A DNA stretch of 64,000 nt from Leptodontidium sp. MPI-SDFR-AT-0119 (taxonomy: Eukaryota > Ascomycota > Leotiomycetes > Helotiales > Leptodontidiaceae), in NCBI GenBank assembly GCA_020726505.1, contig JAHLEZ010000009.1, positions 2,108,001 through 2,172,000 on the forward strand. Direction: 5' to 3'. The position numbers and the translations under genes were made by a program. How positions within the stretch are numbered: position 1 is the stretch's first letter; every line of letters starts with the position of its first letter. The notes below the pieces were generated by a model. That model ran no database searches. It had not been told where the DNA came from and was given only the letters and a program-made list of their open reading frames with translations. This document shows, one piece after another, positions 24,635 to 36,152 of this stretch.

Positions 24635-25075
24635 GTACTAGCAAAGAATCCAATAATTCCTATAAAAAGGCCTGTTATCCGGATTACTTCGAGCATATAA
24701 CGGATCGTTTGTTCATAACCTTGCATTACTTCCGTTATATAATCTCCAAATCCCCAAGTCCAGGCGTCAAAGTCTTCTTCCTCTAGTGTAACCCTCTTGT
24801 CAGCTCTAGCAATTGAACTTGCGGGCTGGATGCGATGTGGTGCAGTGAGATAAAATAACTTAACTCCACTAGGAAAAGATAAATAAGCGTTTTGAAGAAG
24901 ATTCCTGATAAATCGAGTCTTGCTTTCAAATGATGCCCCTAACTTTGCGTTTCTTATAAGTGTAAAGTAGGGAGCGGGCTGTTATGAAGTCCCTTAATAT
25001 TATCTTAATAAAGGCACATATCATGGAGCATTAGAACTCTTGGTTTTTGAGAAGCTCTAGCTATATTCCATCTCG
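24635..25075 (-). pseudogene. FSH1-like serine hydrolase remnant
   Basis: On the minus strand, QKPRVLMLHD near 25060 resembles the first strand of fungal FSH1-type hydrolases (KPR.L.LHG). After a probable intron with stops, an unbroken stretch reads GASFESKTRFIRN, YLSFPSGVKLFYLTAPHR and ALEVIR-like text up to GLFIGIIGFF near 24650. The family nucleophile motif GFSxG should follow but reads GFFAS, so the catalytic serine appears lost. The C-terminal half is absent where the repeat island begins. The LHD in place of LHG is a second deviation. It is likely a dead fragment; the assignment rests on remembered family motifs. Confidence 0.5.
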
Positions 25076-26490
25076 CGCTCTTCGATCTGAACACCAAAAT
25101 CGTTAGTACCCTTAATTCGGATTTCATCTAGGGAACCACAAAGTCATGGCCATACTTAATTTGGGAGGGAGGCTCTGAAGGTCCGTAGTCGCCCATTCTC
25201 CAGGTTTGCGTAATTGAAAATCGTTTGGATTGATTATTCGTTTCACGATCTTGAAAGCAGTAAATTAAATGTTCAAGCACAGCATTCACTATGCTGTTTG
25301 GAACGGTCTAAGCAGCAATCCTTGCCCCGTTAACGTTTGTCCCTGCGTCCCGAGACACCCTATGTAACGAGACGAATCTATAATTTTGGAATCACAATTT
25401 TTTTCTTAGTAAGTTTACGAAGTTATTATTCATATGTTACTTTCTTTAATTATTTATTCCTTAAGAGACTACTTAGCAATAAAAAATAAAGTACTATTAC
25501 GTATACTATTAATCGTTTTAATTACGCCACTATTCGCCGCTTCCGTTGTTTTCCCCTATTTAATTGCAACTTTAAAAGTCTTTTTAAAATTCGTAGTACT
25601 TAAGGAAAAGTCTTATTACGAAATAACATAACTCCAAATTTTAAAGACATTTAGAGAGGACAAGAATGCATTCCGGGAGCTACTCCGGTGCAAGGAGGTG
25701 AGCGACATGTTTCAGTGCTTAGTAATAGAAATTAGCCTAGCGACAAATATACTAGGTTCACGCCGGGCTCGCTATGTTCACTTAGTCACAGCGTCTCAAG
25801 GTTTATCACGTGTGTGGCGTAATGCAGGTTTCTTGAACATTCTACCGACAGGCACCACCTGCCGGTAGAATCCGAAGAGGTCCTACTTTAATTAAACAGA
25901 AAGTTTACACTGTACTGTACAAAGGCGAAATCGGTGTCAGTCAGAACAATCACAATGATTCTTTATTTGATCCCACATTCAGACACACTAGTGCGATTAT
26001 GGCCGAATCTCCTGTTCGGTGCTTTGGTGTCACGTGAAAATTCAAGAGCTGAATATCAACTCTCCTATAGGTGGATTTGGCGAGATCTATTTTTATCGTC
26101 CGCCGGCATGTTCAGCCTGTCAGAACAACAGGTCAATAACGCGGCGGAATAGTGGGAATAGTGGACAATTGATATCACAATAGATTCCATACCAGTATGA
26201 ATTCATGTTAATTACAAAGTTGTGGTGGTGGAGCGATACTGTCTGGTGGGGAGACAATCAGACAATCTCATGAACTGACTTCAGCGCCACCCAATGTCAC
26301 CTGACATTCCTGACACAGCCGCACTTGAAAGACTTCATAACCTCGCTTTCGTAGGCTCAGTACATGAATGATGAGCACCCTCTCTTCTAGACTTCACCAG
26401 CGAGAGTGAGCAACTTCAAGCACAATAACGACGCAAATAGCGTTGGTTCGGTGATCGCCTATTCAAGTGTCTTCCTGCATCCGCTATCCG
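25076..26490. other. Intergenic, AT-rich then genic composition
   Basis: The left half (about 25390-25630) is AT-rich and contains a hydrophobic 65-codon frame with no support as a gene. The right half is probably the upstream region of the PigL_N-domain gene and contains the hairpin listed at 25839-25871. Confidence 0.45.
25839..25871. repeat. Inverted repeat, 14-bp stem with one mismatch
   Basis: ATTCTACCGACAGG pairs with CCTGCCGGTAGAAT across CACCA. It lies in non-coding DNA some 620 bp upstream of the next gene. Confidence 0.7.
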
Positions 26491-28013
26491 ATGGATCCAC
26501 TATCTGTAGTAGCGTCGACTACTGCCCTTGTGACTTTATGTTACCAGGTACTCTCGCCCTTTCCAGCTGTTTTCCACAGTAAGCTTACTGCTCTTATTAG
26601 GTATCAACGGCGATCTACAATATCGTGGCCGAGTACAAGAATGTAGACTCTAGTATCAAAGATCTTTTGAGCGAGATCAATGGTCTTTCTAGCGTCCTCG
26701 AGTCTATAGGGAAACTGTGGACTAAAGACCCTCTGATTCTCGCAGCTCAAGTTACTGAGGACTCGAGTATCTGGAGTACAGTTCAAGCCTCTTTAGACGA
26801 TTGTCGAGCCACCATCACGAAACTGAGCATGAAGATAGATGGCATACAAAATGGCAGCTTCTTTGGAAACAGCTCCTTTGGAAATGACTTCTTGAAGAAA
26901 ACAAGCGCGGCTATTAAGTTGAATTTCAGCATGAAGAATATAGTAGCATTCAAGCAGAAGATTAGTTGGCATCAGGCCGAAATGCAAGGAGCTTTCCAGA
27001 TCATAAATTTGTGAGTTCGAAAACCCCATTTCTACTAATTGCTTTATTTAGAGGCAATTAACCAGCGCTTTGCAGATGTGTCCTTCTACGCAGTCATGCC
27101 TCACAAGAAGCGACCAATCAGGGTATCCGAGCTCTGCAGATTCAAGTAGACAAGATGGACTCGACGATTCGTAAACAGACAGGCAATCAACTTCAGAACG
27201 ATCACACTGTCGAAGATGAAGTGGAACTTCCCCAGAATTTTGCAAGTCTTGTGCGCATCGCGCAATCACTTCACTCGAACGCCAGCTCTATTGTAGGGAA
27301 TATTGACAGAAGCACAGTTTGGGAGGGTAGCACTATAGGCGATCTTCCGCCAGAAGAGCGGCCGTCATGGACCCCTCCCCAGCAAGAGCAGATATCGCGA
27401 TGGATATTGGATCAGCGAGTTGAGGAGAACACATTTGGTTTCAGTACACAATTCGTTGGCGGTGATGATCCATCGGCTGTTACGGCCCGTCCAATCTTTG
27501 GTGCCTTCCCAGCCGCCTCTATTGTAACCCAGCTCATGGACGCGATCCAGAAACTTAACGACTTCATCGACTCAATTGTGGATACTCCAGTGCAGTTGCG
27601 GCGTCTACGGGAAGACCTAGAGAGCCTGCGACTTGCGGTCTCAGCCTCACATGAGTCTTTTCAAAGTCAAGACGCCCAATCTCCGTTATTCCGAGTCTTG
27701 CGGGTCTGTCTATCAAGCTTTCGCCAACTTGGCATCACAACGGACGATTGGCAAAGGGAACTAGATCAAGGAGCTATGTGGAGGTCATGGACGAGATTGG
27801 TGGAGCTCCATGGGCAGAAAAGAATGGTCGAACTCGGGGTACAAGTTGAAAGTGCTTCGACGTTGCTTTTGATGGCATTGCAACCTGCTTACCAGTAAGT
27901 CGAATGTAGATGTTCACCGTTCGAAAATAATGTTCTGTAGACAAACAATGATCCCCGACGCAGCGCCACCAATACTAGATGTTCTTGGACACATGAATGC
28001 GCACAGCTGTTAG
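26491..28013 (+). CDS. PigL_N/STAND-type N-terminal domain protein, disrupted at 3' end
   Basis: Exons are 26491-26547, 26601-27010, 27076-27894 and 27941 onward; introns are 46-65 bp. The start MDPLSVVASTTALVTLCYQ, followed by YNIVAEYKNVDSSIKDLL and EINGLSSVLESI, is the signature of the fungal N-terminal domain (PigL_N/Helo-like) that precedes NACHT or ankyrin parts in STAND proteins. Here it stands alone with a coiled C-terminal region. A copia element is inserted after codon 451. The LTR adds one Cys codon and then TAG at 28011-28013, so a 452-residue product lacking only the last 19 residues could still be made. The displaced end lies at 32746-32805. The third exon acceptor (27075) was chosen because the nearer AG gives an immediate stop. 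Confidence 0.75.
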
Positions 28014-28130
28014 AAATATGGGCTGTGCTGCGTTGATCTCTGTACCTGCGTACTTATGATCACGCTGCCCCTATTTCCTCCTGTTACTCTGTACGCTCTC
28101 TCAGATAGAATTCTACATGCTTTTCTATCA
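28008..28130 (+). repeat. 5' LTR of copia 28 kb
   Basis: TGTTAGAAATATGGG to CTTTTCTATCA, 123 bp. TGGTAGCAAT immediately after it is the expected place for a primer-binding site and resembles the initiator-tRNA complement. Confidence 0.9.
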
Positions 28131-28289
28131 TGGTAGCAATTCTAATTGTTTGAAAATCAACCTCAATACTACTCAGAATCAATCAACACTCGTTGTAATT
28201 GACTCTACACACGTCATACGTCATATACCTCATCTGCGAATCAAATCAAGCCTCTGCAACACGTCTATCAGGTCAACTATCGGCCTACT

Positions 28290-31200
28290 ATGCCTGTCGT
28301 ATCAAAGTCATCGGAATCATCGACTGAGTCGTCAAAGCTAGTCTACGACAACTTCTACGAGTGGAAGCTAGAGACTCAAAAGGAGCTCGCTGCTGCCGGA
28401 ATTTCAGAATGGGTAACTAACCCTACGGCATTACCAGCGCCGACTGCAGAACCAACTGCAATGGAAGCCAATTGGGTGGCGAATAGGGGCAGAGGCAAGG
28501 GCAGAGGCCATGGAGGCCACAGAGGCAGAGCTAAGGGTAGAAGAGGATGGAGAGGTGGAAAAGCAACAGGGGACCACAGGGACGCATCAGGAAGGGTGCA
28601 AAAGACCGCAAAATTGGACAGGAACCAATGCGCGAAGTGCAAGAAGTTTGGTCATTGGAAGAACGAATGCAGGAGCGAAAAGACAGCCACGGACCATGTA
28701 TACCTTACGGAAGAAGTGCAACAAGCCTACGCCAGCATTACGGCCGCAAATCAATGGAAACTAGACTCCGGAGCGACGAAACACTTCTCTGGTGTGTATG
28801 CCGACTTTACAAGCCTCAAACGCTGGAGGGACAAGCAAGTGAAGACAGCCAACAACCAATATTCATCTGCGGAAGGCTATAGAGACGTGCAAATCAATGG
28901 CATGATATTGCACAACGTCTGGTATGTGCCTGACTTTGGAAGTACTAGGCTACTGTCGATTGGTGCACTTGCAGAGGACGGAATCAGCACCATATTCAAC
29001 AACACAGGGGCAAAGTGTTACAAGGACAATAATTTGGTGCTCTCTGCGACGAAAGCTAATGGCCTGTACGTCTTGGACTCAAATACAGAGGCAAATACGT
29101 CGGAAATACTGGTGCCGGAAACACACACCATGGAGAGCTCATATGACGACCAAAATCAGGAAACGATGCCGGACCTGATACACAGACGGCTTGGCCATAT
29201 AAACTACCAGGAAATGGTCAAATTGGAGGTAGCATCCGGGTACGGGATAAAGCTAGGAAAGCGGATGATCCATAAGGGGGAAAAGAGCTGCGAATCATGC
29301 CTGGCCGGTAGGATGAAGGAGCACTTCACCAAAAAGACGGACACCAGAGCCAATACGCCACTGCGCCGGCTACACGCCGATATTTCAGGAATCCAGTGCC
29401 AGTCAATTAGGGGGTATAGGTACTACCTAGTCGTAGTGGACGACGCAACACGGGTATGCTGGGTACGGCTACTTAAGGACAAAACAGCTGCTGTAATACA
29501 GCCGGAAATCAAGCTGTTGAAGACTCAACTAGAGCTTCAGAAGGGACAGGTAGTCGTGTACTGGCGGACTGACAATGGCAAAGGAGAGTTTGGAAATGCC
29601 TTTATGCGCTGGCTACAAGAGCTTAGTATACAGTCAGAGCCATCGCCACTGTACAAACAGTCGCTCAATGGGGTATCAGAGCATTGGATATACCAATTGT
29701 CTAAGATCGTCCGGTCTATGCTGTACGACGCCAAACAGTCAGACAGTCTCTGGTGCTATGCCGTAGAGCACGCAGCTAGGCTTAAAAACAGGAGACCGAC
29801 AAAGGCACTGCCATATCAAGGGGTAGAAGGGCTGACGCCGCTGGAGGCATGGGAAGGTGCACCAGCTAGCTTGTCGCATTACAGAGTATTTGGAGCAAGA
29901 GCATGGCCATTGAGGCCAAAGGCAACGTTCCCTAGGAAGCTAGAGCCAAGAATACAGCCAGGGAAGTACATTCTAGTAGGGATGACTAGCTCACACACAT
30001 ATAGGCTACTGAATATGGAAAATCAACAGGAGTTGATCTCTGTTGACGTCAAATTTGACGAATACACTACATGGCTAGTTACAGGCAAAGCAGAGACAGT
30101 GGCAAGACCTCCAAAGGTTGGAAGGCCAGCTAATGGAGCTGAAAGAAGACCTCTAGTGGGGAGGCCAGACGCTGAAACAGGCTCTGCTGAAAGACCTCTG
30201 GTGGGGAGGCCAGACGCTGAAATAGGCTCTGCAGGAAGACCTCCAGTGGGGAGGCCAGACGCTGAAACAGGCTCTGCTGAAAGACCTCCAGTGGGGAGGC
30301 CAGACGCTGAAACAGGCTCTGTAATAAGACCTCTAGGGAGGCCAGACGCTGAAATAGGCTCTGTAGTAAGACCTCTAGGGAGGCTAGACGCTGAAACAGG
30401 CTCTACAGGAAGACCTTTACAGGGAAGGCCAGACGCTGAAACAGGCTCTGCAGGAAGACCTCCAGTGGGGAGGCCAGACGCTGAAATAGGCTCTGCAAGA
30501 AGACCTCTAGTGGAGAGGCCAGCACGTGATGCTGATGCGCAAAGGCAAAGAAGTAGTACTACGCAGTCGTCTGATCAGCGACTAGCTAACCTCTCTTCTA
30601 AGCCTACAGAGTCTAGGTATGGACGACAGCTGAAGCCAAGACGCGTATATGGAGAGTCAATTACAGCTTTAGGAGCTGAAGGCGCGACTGCACCACTAAT
30701 TCAAGACTCAGTCACGCTAGAGCAAGCTTTACAGGAAAACAAAGCTGAATGGATGCGCGCAATCAAGGAAGAATACAGCGCGTTGCGCTCTACTGGGACA
30801 TATGAAATACGGTATGGAGAGCTACCAATTGGAAAGAAACTGATTACTTCAAAGCTAGTGTTGCGCAACAAGTTACACTCAAATGGGTCCCTCGCACGTA
30901 GGAAAGCTCGCATTACAGCTAGAGGTTTTGAGCAATAGCATGGCAGCGACTACTTCGACACGTATGCTAGCGTACTACGGCCAACAACACTCAGAGTACT
31001 GCTAGCTTTAGCTGCTCATCGCGACTACGAAGCTGACCACGTCGACATTGATACCGCGTTCTTGAACCCGAAGCTGAAGGAGGAAATATACATGGAAATA
31101 CCACAGTTTTTCGTCGAAACAATACACCCAGAGCTGAAAGGAAGAGGAAACGCGTTCCTGAAGCTTCTGCGGAGCCTTTACGGCTTAAAACAAGCACCTA

Positions 31201-32291
31201 GGGAGTGGTGGCTAATGGTGAAGACGGCCATGGAGACTACGTTTGGCCTTACACAGTCAGATGCGGATCCAAATCTCTTCATTTATCAGGGCAAAACTGA
31301 AAAGTCGTACGTACTCGTCTTCGTTGATGATATGCTGATTATAGGGCCAAAACAACACGTCAATTACCTCAAAGGACGAATCTTGAAGACGTGGAAAGGC
31401 AAAGACCTAGGAGCCGTGACTATGTTTATAGGGCTCCAAATTGAACGAAATCGGTCAGCAAGAACGCTCAGAATACACCTGTCACTTTACACGTCGAGAG
31501 TACTGGAAAGGTTTGGTATGGCCAATGCGAATGGAGTCAGCTTACCGGCAACTGCAGGCACAGTACTACGGAATGGAGATGACGTAGCTCAGCTGAGTGT
31601 TGAAGAGACCTCACTTTACCAGCAGATTACAGGTTGTGTCATGTACCTCTCAAATTGGACGAGACCAGACATAGCATATATCGTTCTCCAGCTAGCACGG
31701 TATATGGCAAAGCCTACGGAAACGCACCTACAGCATACAAAGCCTCTCTTACGATACCTCAACGCGACGCTCAACGACGGAATCACCTATGGCGGAGGAA
31801 ATACGACTGAATTCGGCCAATTCGACTGCTTTACAGACGCGACTTGGGGGACCGAAGGTGATAGGAAGTCACTCCAGGCATGGCTAATCATAGTCAATAA
31901 CGCAGTCACCAGCTGGTCTGCCAACGTACAGAAGTCGACAGCTCTCAGCAGCGAGCATTCAGAGATAATGGCTGCTAGCGACGGATCAAGGGAAGTAGCA
32001 TGGATGCTAAAGTTATGGAAAGACCTAGGAATCACCCCTACAAAGCCTCCGACTCTTTACCTCGATAATATAGGTGCCGAAGCCCTCACCAAGGAGCGCA
32101 AATTTACACCAAAATCCAAGCATATCGACATCCGCCACTTCTACATTCGCGACGACATGGTTTTAGCTGGGAAAATGACTGTACAGCATGTACCAGGGAA
32201 TGACAATATGGCAGACGCTCTTACCAAGGCGTTGCCAGGCCCTGCTTTTGAGAGATACAAGGGTTATATGGGCCTACCATCGAAGAGCTAG
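28290..32291 (+). pseudogene. Copia polyprotein with a single TAG
   Basis: 1334 codons in one frame, broken only by TAG at 30936-30938 (codon 883) within the reverse transcriptase. Its context CAATAGCA fits a CAG codon changed by C to T before A. Visible parts: a short gag (about 110 residues, RG-rich), zinc knuckle CAKCKKFGHWKNEC near 113, protease DSGA near 158, integrase (HADISG, RTDNGKGEF, GVSEHW), and a proline/aspartate-rich tandem linker. These are followed by reverse transcriptase (LRSLYGLKQAPREWW, FVDDM) and RNase H (LYLDN, HIDIRHFYIRD). Normal copia gag has some 150-200 more residues between the first motif (YEWKLETQKEL) and the knuckle, so an internal deletion is likely. The ATG after the stop at 31062 could not restart a whole transcriptase. 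Confidence 0.9.
30146..30528 (+). repeat. In-frame 42-45 bp minisatellite in copia polyprotein
   Basis: About eight units encode variants of RPLVGRPDAETGSAE (14-15 residues) between integrase and reverse transcriptase. Unit length is always a multiple of three, so the frame is kept. The encoded spacer is likely unstructured. Confidence 0.9.
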
Positions 32292-32617
32292 GAGTGGAGG
32301 CTACACCGGAATGGAGGCCAGAATAAAGGCCGGAATGGACACATATGGAGGCTACAAGGGAATGCAGACACATGGAAGACTTGGAGATAGTCAATTGGGG
32401 TACTCTTGTACTGTAACGCAAGCAGGAAGGCTGCGGGGTAGCTGAACTTCCTCCAAGAGGGAGACGTAAGCGCCATATGGCTGGGAATGCCATATTACAG
32501 GAGTTAATGAGGCCCAGGAAACCCGAATACGAGCCTCAACGTCAGGGATACGAGCTTAATTGGAGAGCTCAAAATACTGTACTTAGAATTCAATATGGAG
32601 CTTCAGAGTAGGGGGCA

Positions 32618-32740
32618 TGTTAGAAATATGGGCTGTGCTGCGTTGATCTCTGTACCTGCGTACTTATGATCACGCTGCCCCTATTTCCTCCTGTTACTCT
32701 GTACGCTCTCTCAGATAGAATTCTACATGCTTTTCTATCA
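32618..32740 (+). repeat. 3' LTR of copia 28 kb
   Basis: Identical by eye to 28008-28130 over all 123 bp and followed by the target duplicate ACAGC. Confidence 0.9.
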
Positions 32741-32745
32741 ACAGC

Positions 32746-32805
32746 GAGAATATAGAATTGATGAGAGACCATGCAATTCTCGAAATCGAGGAAGGAGATG
32801 AATGA
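32746..32805 (+). pseudogene. Displaced last 20 codons of the PigL_N-domain gene
   Basis: Directly after the ACAGC duplicate the frame of the interrupted gene resumes (ENIELMRDHAILEIEEGDE) and stops at TGA 32803-32805. The pre-insertion gene would have encoded about 470 residues. Confidence 0.75.
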
Positions 32806-33355
32806 CCGCAGCCATATTATGGGGGTAAACTTAGTGCCTTTGAACGGGTTTAGATCTAATACATGATTTACTCATATGTGCCGATTGCGGTGCCAGTGTC
32901 TGTCAACCACATGCCTAGAGAGGATCGTCGACATGGTCTGTGCTCAGAATCTTTGTTTGCAAAAGTTGGCGAAATCGATCTTGCAATCGACTGTTATGTA
33001 GAGCGCAAAGAGAGAAGAAATGAAAGCTGGAAGTGAAAAGTTGGAAGTTTGTCACGCAGAAGCATTTCCCCAGGAAGGGGCCGGCCGATTGGGCCACTTT
33101 TTGCTCTAACTGTAATCGGAGGATGTCGGGAAACAGGAATGTTCCGGCAAGGTATGCACGGCCACAAATGTCGCAGCCACACGTGGCGCAGGTACAGACC
33201 TTAAAATTTACCGAGGCTACTATAACCAGGTATCAGCATATGTGGCGATAGCGTATGACATGGCGTGCTATGGCCGCCACAACACTAAGAATAACTTTTT
33301 AGCATCTTAATACAGCTCGAAGATCTTTATCTAATCGTTCTATGTGTTTAAGAGG
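32806..33355. other. Intergenic stretch
   Basis: A 72-codon frame at 33033-33251 shows two CxxC-like pairs but no family I recognise and is probably accidental. The stretch presumably includes the 3' untranslated region of the interrupted gene. Confidence 0.4.
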
Positions 33356-33718
33356 TTGTAAAAGTATAAGATTATAACTCAACTACCTCGCTTACATACT
33401 TAGTAAAGCTTATTCTAGCCTAAATCAGCCGGAAATAGCTCAAACAAGCCACATACGTCTGATACAGAGCTCTGACTTCCACAGGTTACAGCCATACAAT
33501 CCAAGGCTTCTGATACACGGCTTTCCTAGGCTAAAACAATGGTTGTACGAAGCTTTGGGCTTTACGTCTCAAACTACCGGAAGCAACTGTATTCGGGAAA
33601 GACTCGTTTGAGCTTGCATTTGCCCAATTGGGCTATCTAAGCGAATACACACGTGATAAGCTAGCGTAGTTATATAGACCTAGAAATCCCCCGTACAATA
33701 GAATCATCATTCACACCA
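33356..33718 (+). repeat. Dispersed repeat X, longest copy
   Basis: Bases 33365-33578 match 55392-55596 nearly throughout, and 33657-33718 matches 19346-19406. TGTAAAAG at the start and ATTCACA near the end, plus the TATATAGACC block, would suit an LTR of about 360 bp, but no target duplication is visible and the right flank is a truncated gypsy. Family not settled. Confidence 0.6.
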
Positions 33719-35603
33719 AATCTCTGTTTTTCATATTAAGCCCTCTAGCGTATTATACGCGGCCCTTATTCTCTTCGCCAAGAAAGCCGATAACAGCCTC
33801 CGGCTATACGTCGATTATAAGAAGCTAAATGCCCTATTAAAAAAGGACTTATACTTAATCCCTTTAATCGACGAGATAATAACACGTATTTATAAAGCCA
33901 AGGTCTTTATTAAGCTTAATATATAGTAAGCTTTTTACCGCATTCGCATGTCTCTTGAGAGTAAAGACTATATAACCTTCTGAACCTAATACGGCACTTA
34001 TAAGTATTAGGTTCTTCTCTTTAACTTAACTAATAAACCGGCGACTTTCTAGTGGTTTATTAATAATATCTTAATAAAGCACCTTAACGACTTTTACGCT
34101 GCCTATATAAACAATATCCTTATATACTCGTTAACTCCCGAGGAACACGAGGTTTATATTAAAAAGATAATAGCAATTCTATAAGTACACGGACTTTAGG
34201 CTAACATTAAGAAGTCGGAGTTTAATATATAAAAGACAAAGTTCTTAGGATTTATTATTAGAATCGACGGTATTAAGGTAGACCTAGAGAAAGTTAGTGT
34301 AATTAAAGACTAGCAATACGCTAATAATATACGAAGTATATAAAGCTACTATAGCTTTTATAACTTTTATCGCCGGTTTATTAAGGACTATAGTCGCATT
34401 ACACGACCTCTTATAATACTCATCGGAAAGGGCGTCCCCTTTGTTTTTAATAACGCTTGTAAGAACACTTAAGAAACTCTCCGGGAAGCCCTTTAGTTTA
34501 CGCCGGTTCTTTGCTATTATAATCTCGTAAAGCAAACGCGATTAAAGACTAACTCCTTTAATAAAGTCGTTACTAAAATCTTATTTTAACTTTAAGAAAA
34601 CGGCACTTTTTACCCCGTAAAATACTTCTTTAAGATTATAATAGACCCCGAACTTAACTACCCGATTTACAATAAAGAAGTACTAGCGATTTTCCGGTTA
34701 TTTAAGTAATATCGCCTAAAGCTTTTAGGTGCCTAAAAGAACGTCCTCGTTTACACAAACTACCAGGTCCTAAAGTACTTTATAACTACTAAGGACCTTA
34801 CGACTAAGTAAGCTTAATAGGCCGAATTTTTTATAAACTTCTACTTTACGATTATATATCGTACTAAGACGACTAATACGTTAGCTAATACCTTGTCTCG
34901 GCGGGATTAAAACCTCACAGTCGTAAAGGCACGCAAGCGGGTTATCCGTAGTTAATAGTAAATTCTAACGGGCAAGATTAACCCGAAAGTCACCGGCGAC
35001 CTTTAACTCGCCGTTATCGACCCTATAAACGATTATATTAAGGTCGTAAGACTATACCCCTAGCACTTATAAAAGCCATAGTCCCTAAACACGACCCTAA
35101 GTCACGTAATATCCCCGGGGTAAAGCCCGAACTAAATGTAAAAGTCCTAATTAACCTAGAGACCCTTACTGCAAAGGAGTTAAATCTTAACTCTATAGTA
35201 GCTTATAATACCGCCGAATACGACATTATTAATTAAGTGCTCGTGGCTAATAAGTCATCCCCTTCGCTAGAGCTTTTCTAACAAAAAGCTAAGGAATAGC
35301 CGTTAAATTATAAGTTAATAAACGGCAAGTTACTTTTCCAAGGACGCCTAAAAGTGCCCTTAGAGCCGCTAGAGCTTCGCACAATACTAACCCGACACGT
35401 ATACTCCTAGCCTTCGGTAGCACATGCGGGAATCGGAAAGATAAAGGCATTACTAAGTTACAAATACTATTAAAATGGCCTTATTTTAAACGTAGCCTGT
35501 TATGTTGCGAATTATAGTTATTCCCGGCAAAAGGCTCAAAGAAATAAGACTCCTAGTTTCTTATACCCTTTAATAATTCCTGCTCGACTATATTAACACT
35601 TAA

Positions 35604-35852
35604 TGTGACGACTGGTACGGCCTAGAGCCTCATTTCCACTGGCTCCACTTAGTATTGCCCGATCGGGACGTACTGAGATTACTATGGTACTAAGTATACT
35701 AACCTCTTATATATAGACTTATTCTTTCTTTACTTTCTTTCCTCTGTAGTTGTAGATTCTAGGTTGATGCTTGGTATTATTATATGTCTCTTGTGTTAAT
35801 ATGTGAGGCGTCAGTTACACGTGATTGCCGTCTTTTTAAGGCAAGCGTCACA
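35604..35852 (+). repeat. 5' LTR of gypsy C
   Basis: TGTGACGACTG to AGCGTCACA, 249 bp; preceded by the target copy CTTAA. Confidence 0.9.
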
Positions 35853-36152
35853 TTATTTACAACTCTTTTCTTTACGTCTGGGAAGATAGTAAATATCCCT
35901 CGCCCTCTAATTCTCCTGTGAGTGGTTACGACTTAGAAGCTTAAATATAAGAAAGGCCTATATTAAGCCTTGTAGCTTGACGAATAGTAACATCTAAACT
36001 TCTATTAATAGCGAAGTTAATAGTTACTCTATTAGTACTCCTCTCCTTTTCTTCTTTAACTTCTGCCTCTACTTGACGAAGTCGACAACCTCTCTTTACC
36101 AGAGACTTATTCCCTACTTGACAAGTCAAGCTAAAAGCTACTTTTACAATAA

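Larger units (their letters stand above)
28008..32740 (+). mobile_element. Ty1/copia element, recent insertion
   Basis: 4733 bp with two LTRs of 123 bp that I read as identical, flanked by ACAGC at 28003-28007 and 32741-32745. The polypurine tract AGTAGGGGGCA precedes the 3' LTR. Domain order is gag, protease, integrase, reverse transcriptase, RNase H, as in copia. Identical LTRs indicate very recent insertion, yet the coding region has one stop codon and a shortened gag, so it probably moved with help from another copy. Confidence 0.95.

Noticed and set aside
25434..25631. Hydrophobic 65-codon frame resembling a small membrane protein
   Set aside because: It sits in AT-rich decayed DNA next to a repeat island, where T-rich codons give hydrophobic residues automatically; no other support.
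31062..32291. Separate 409-residue reverse transcriptase gene
   Set aside because: It is in the same frame as 28290-30938 and separated only by one TAG, so it is part of a single copia polyprotein.
33033..33251. 72-codon frame with CxxC pairs
   Set aside because: No recognisable family, no intron support, and cysteine spacing is incomplete for a zinc finger.
34284..34535. Minus-strand frame, repeated at 58182-58415 on the plus strand
   Set aside because: Both are antisense to the gypsy reverse transcriptase and RNase H; the similarity only reflects that B and E are copies of one family.
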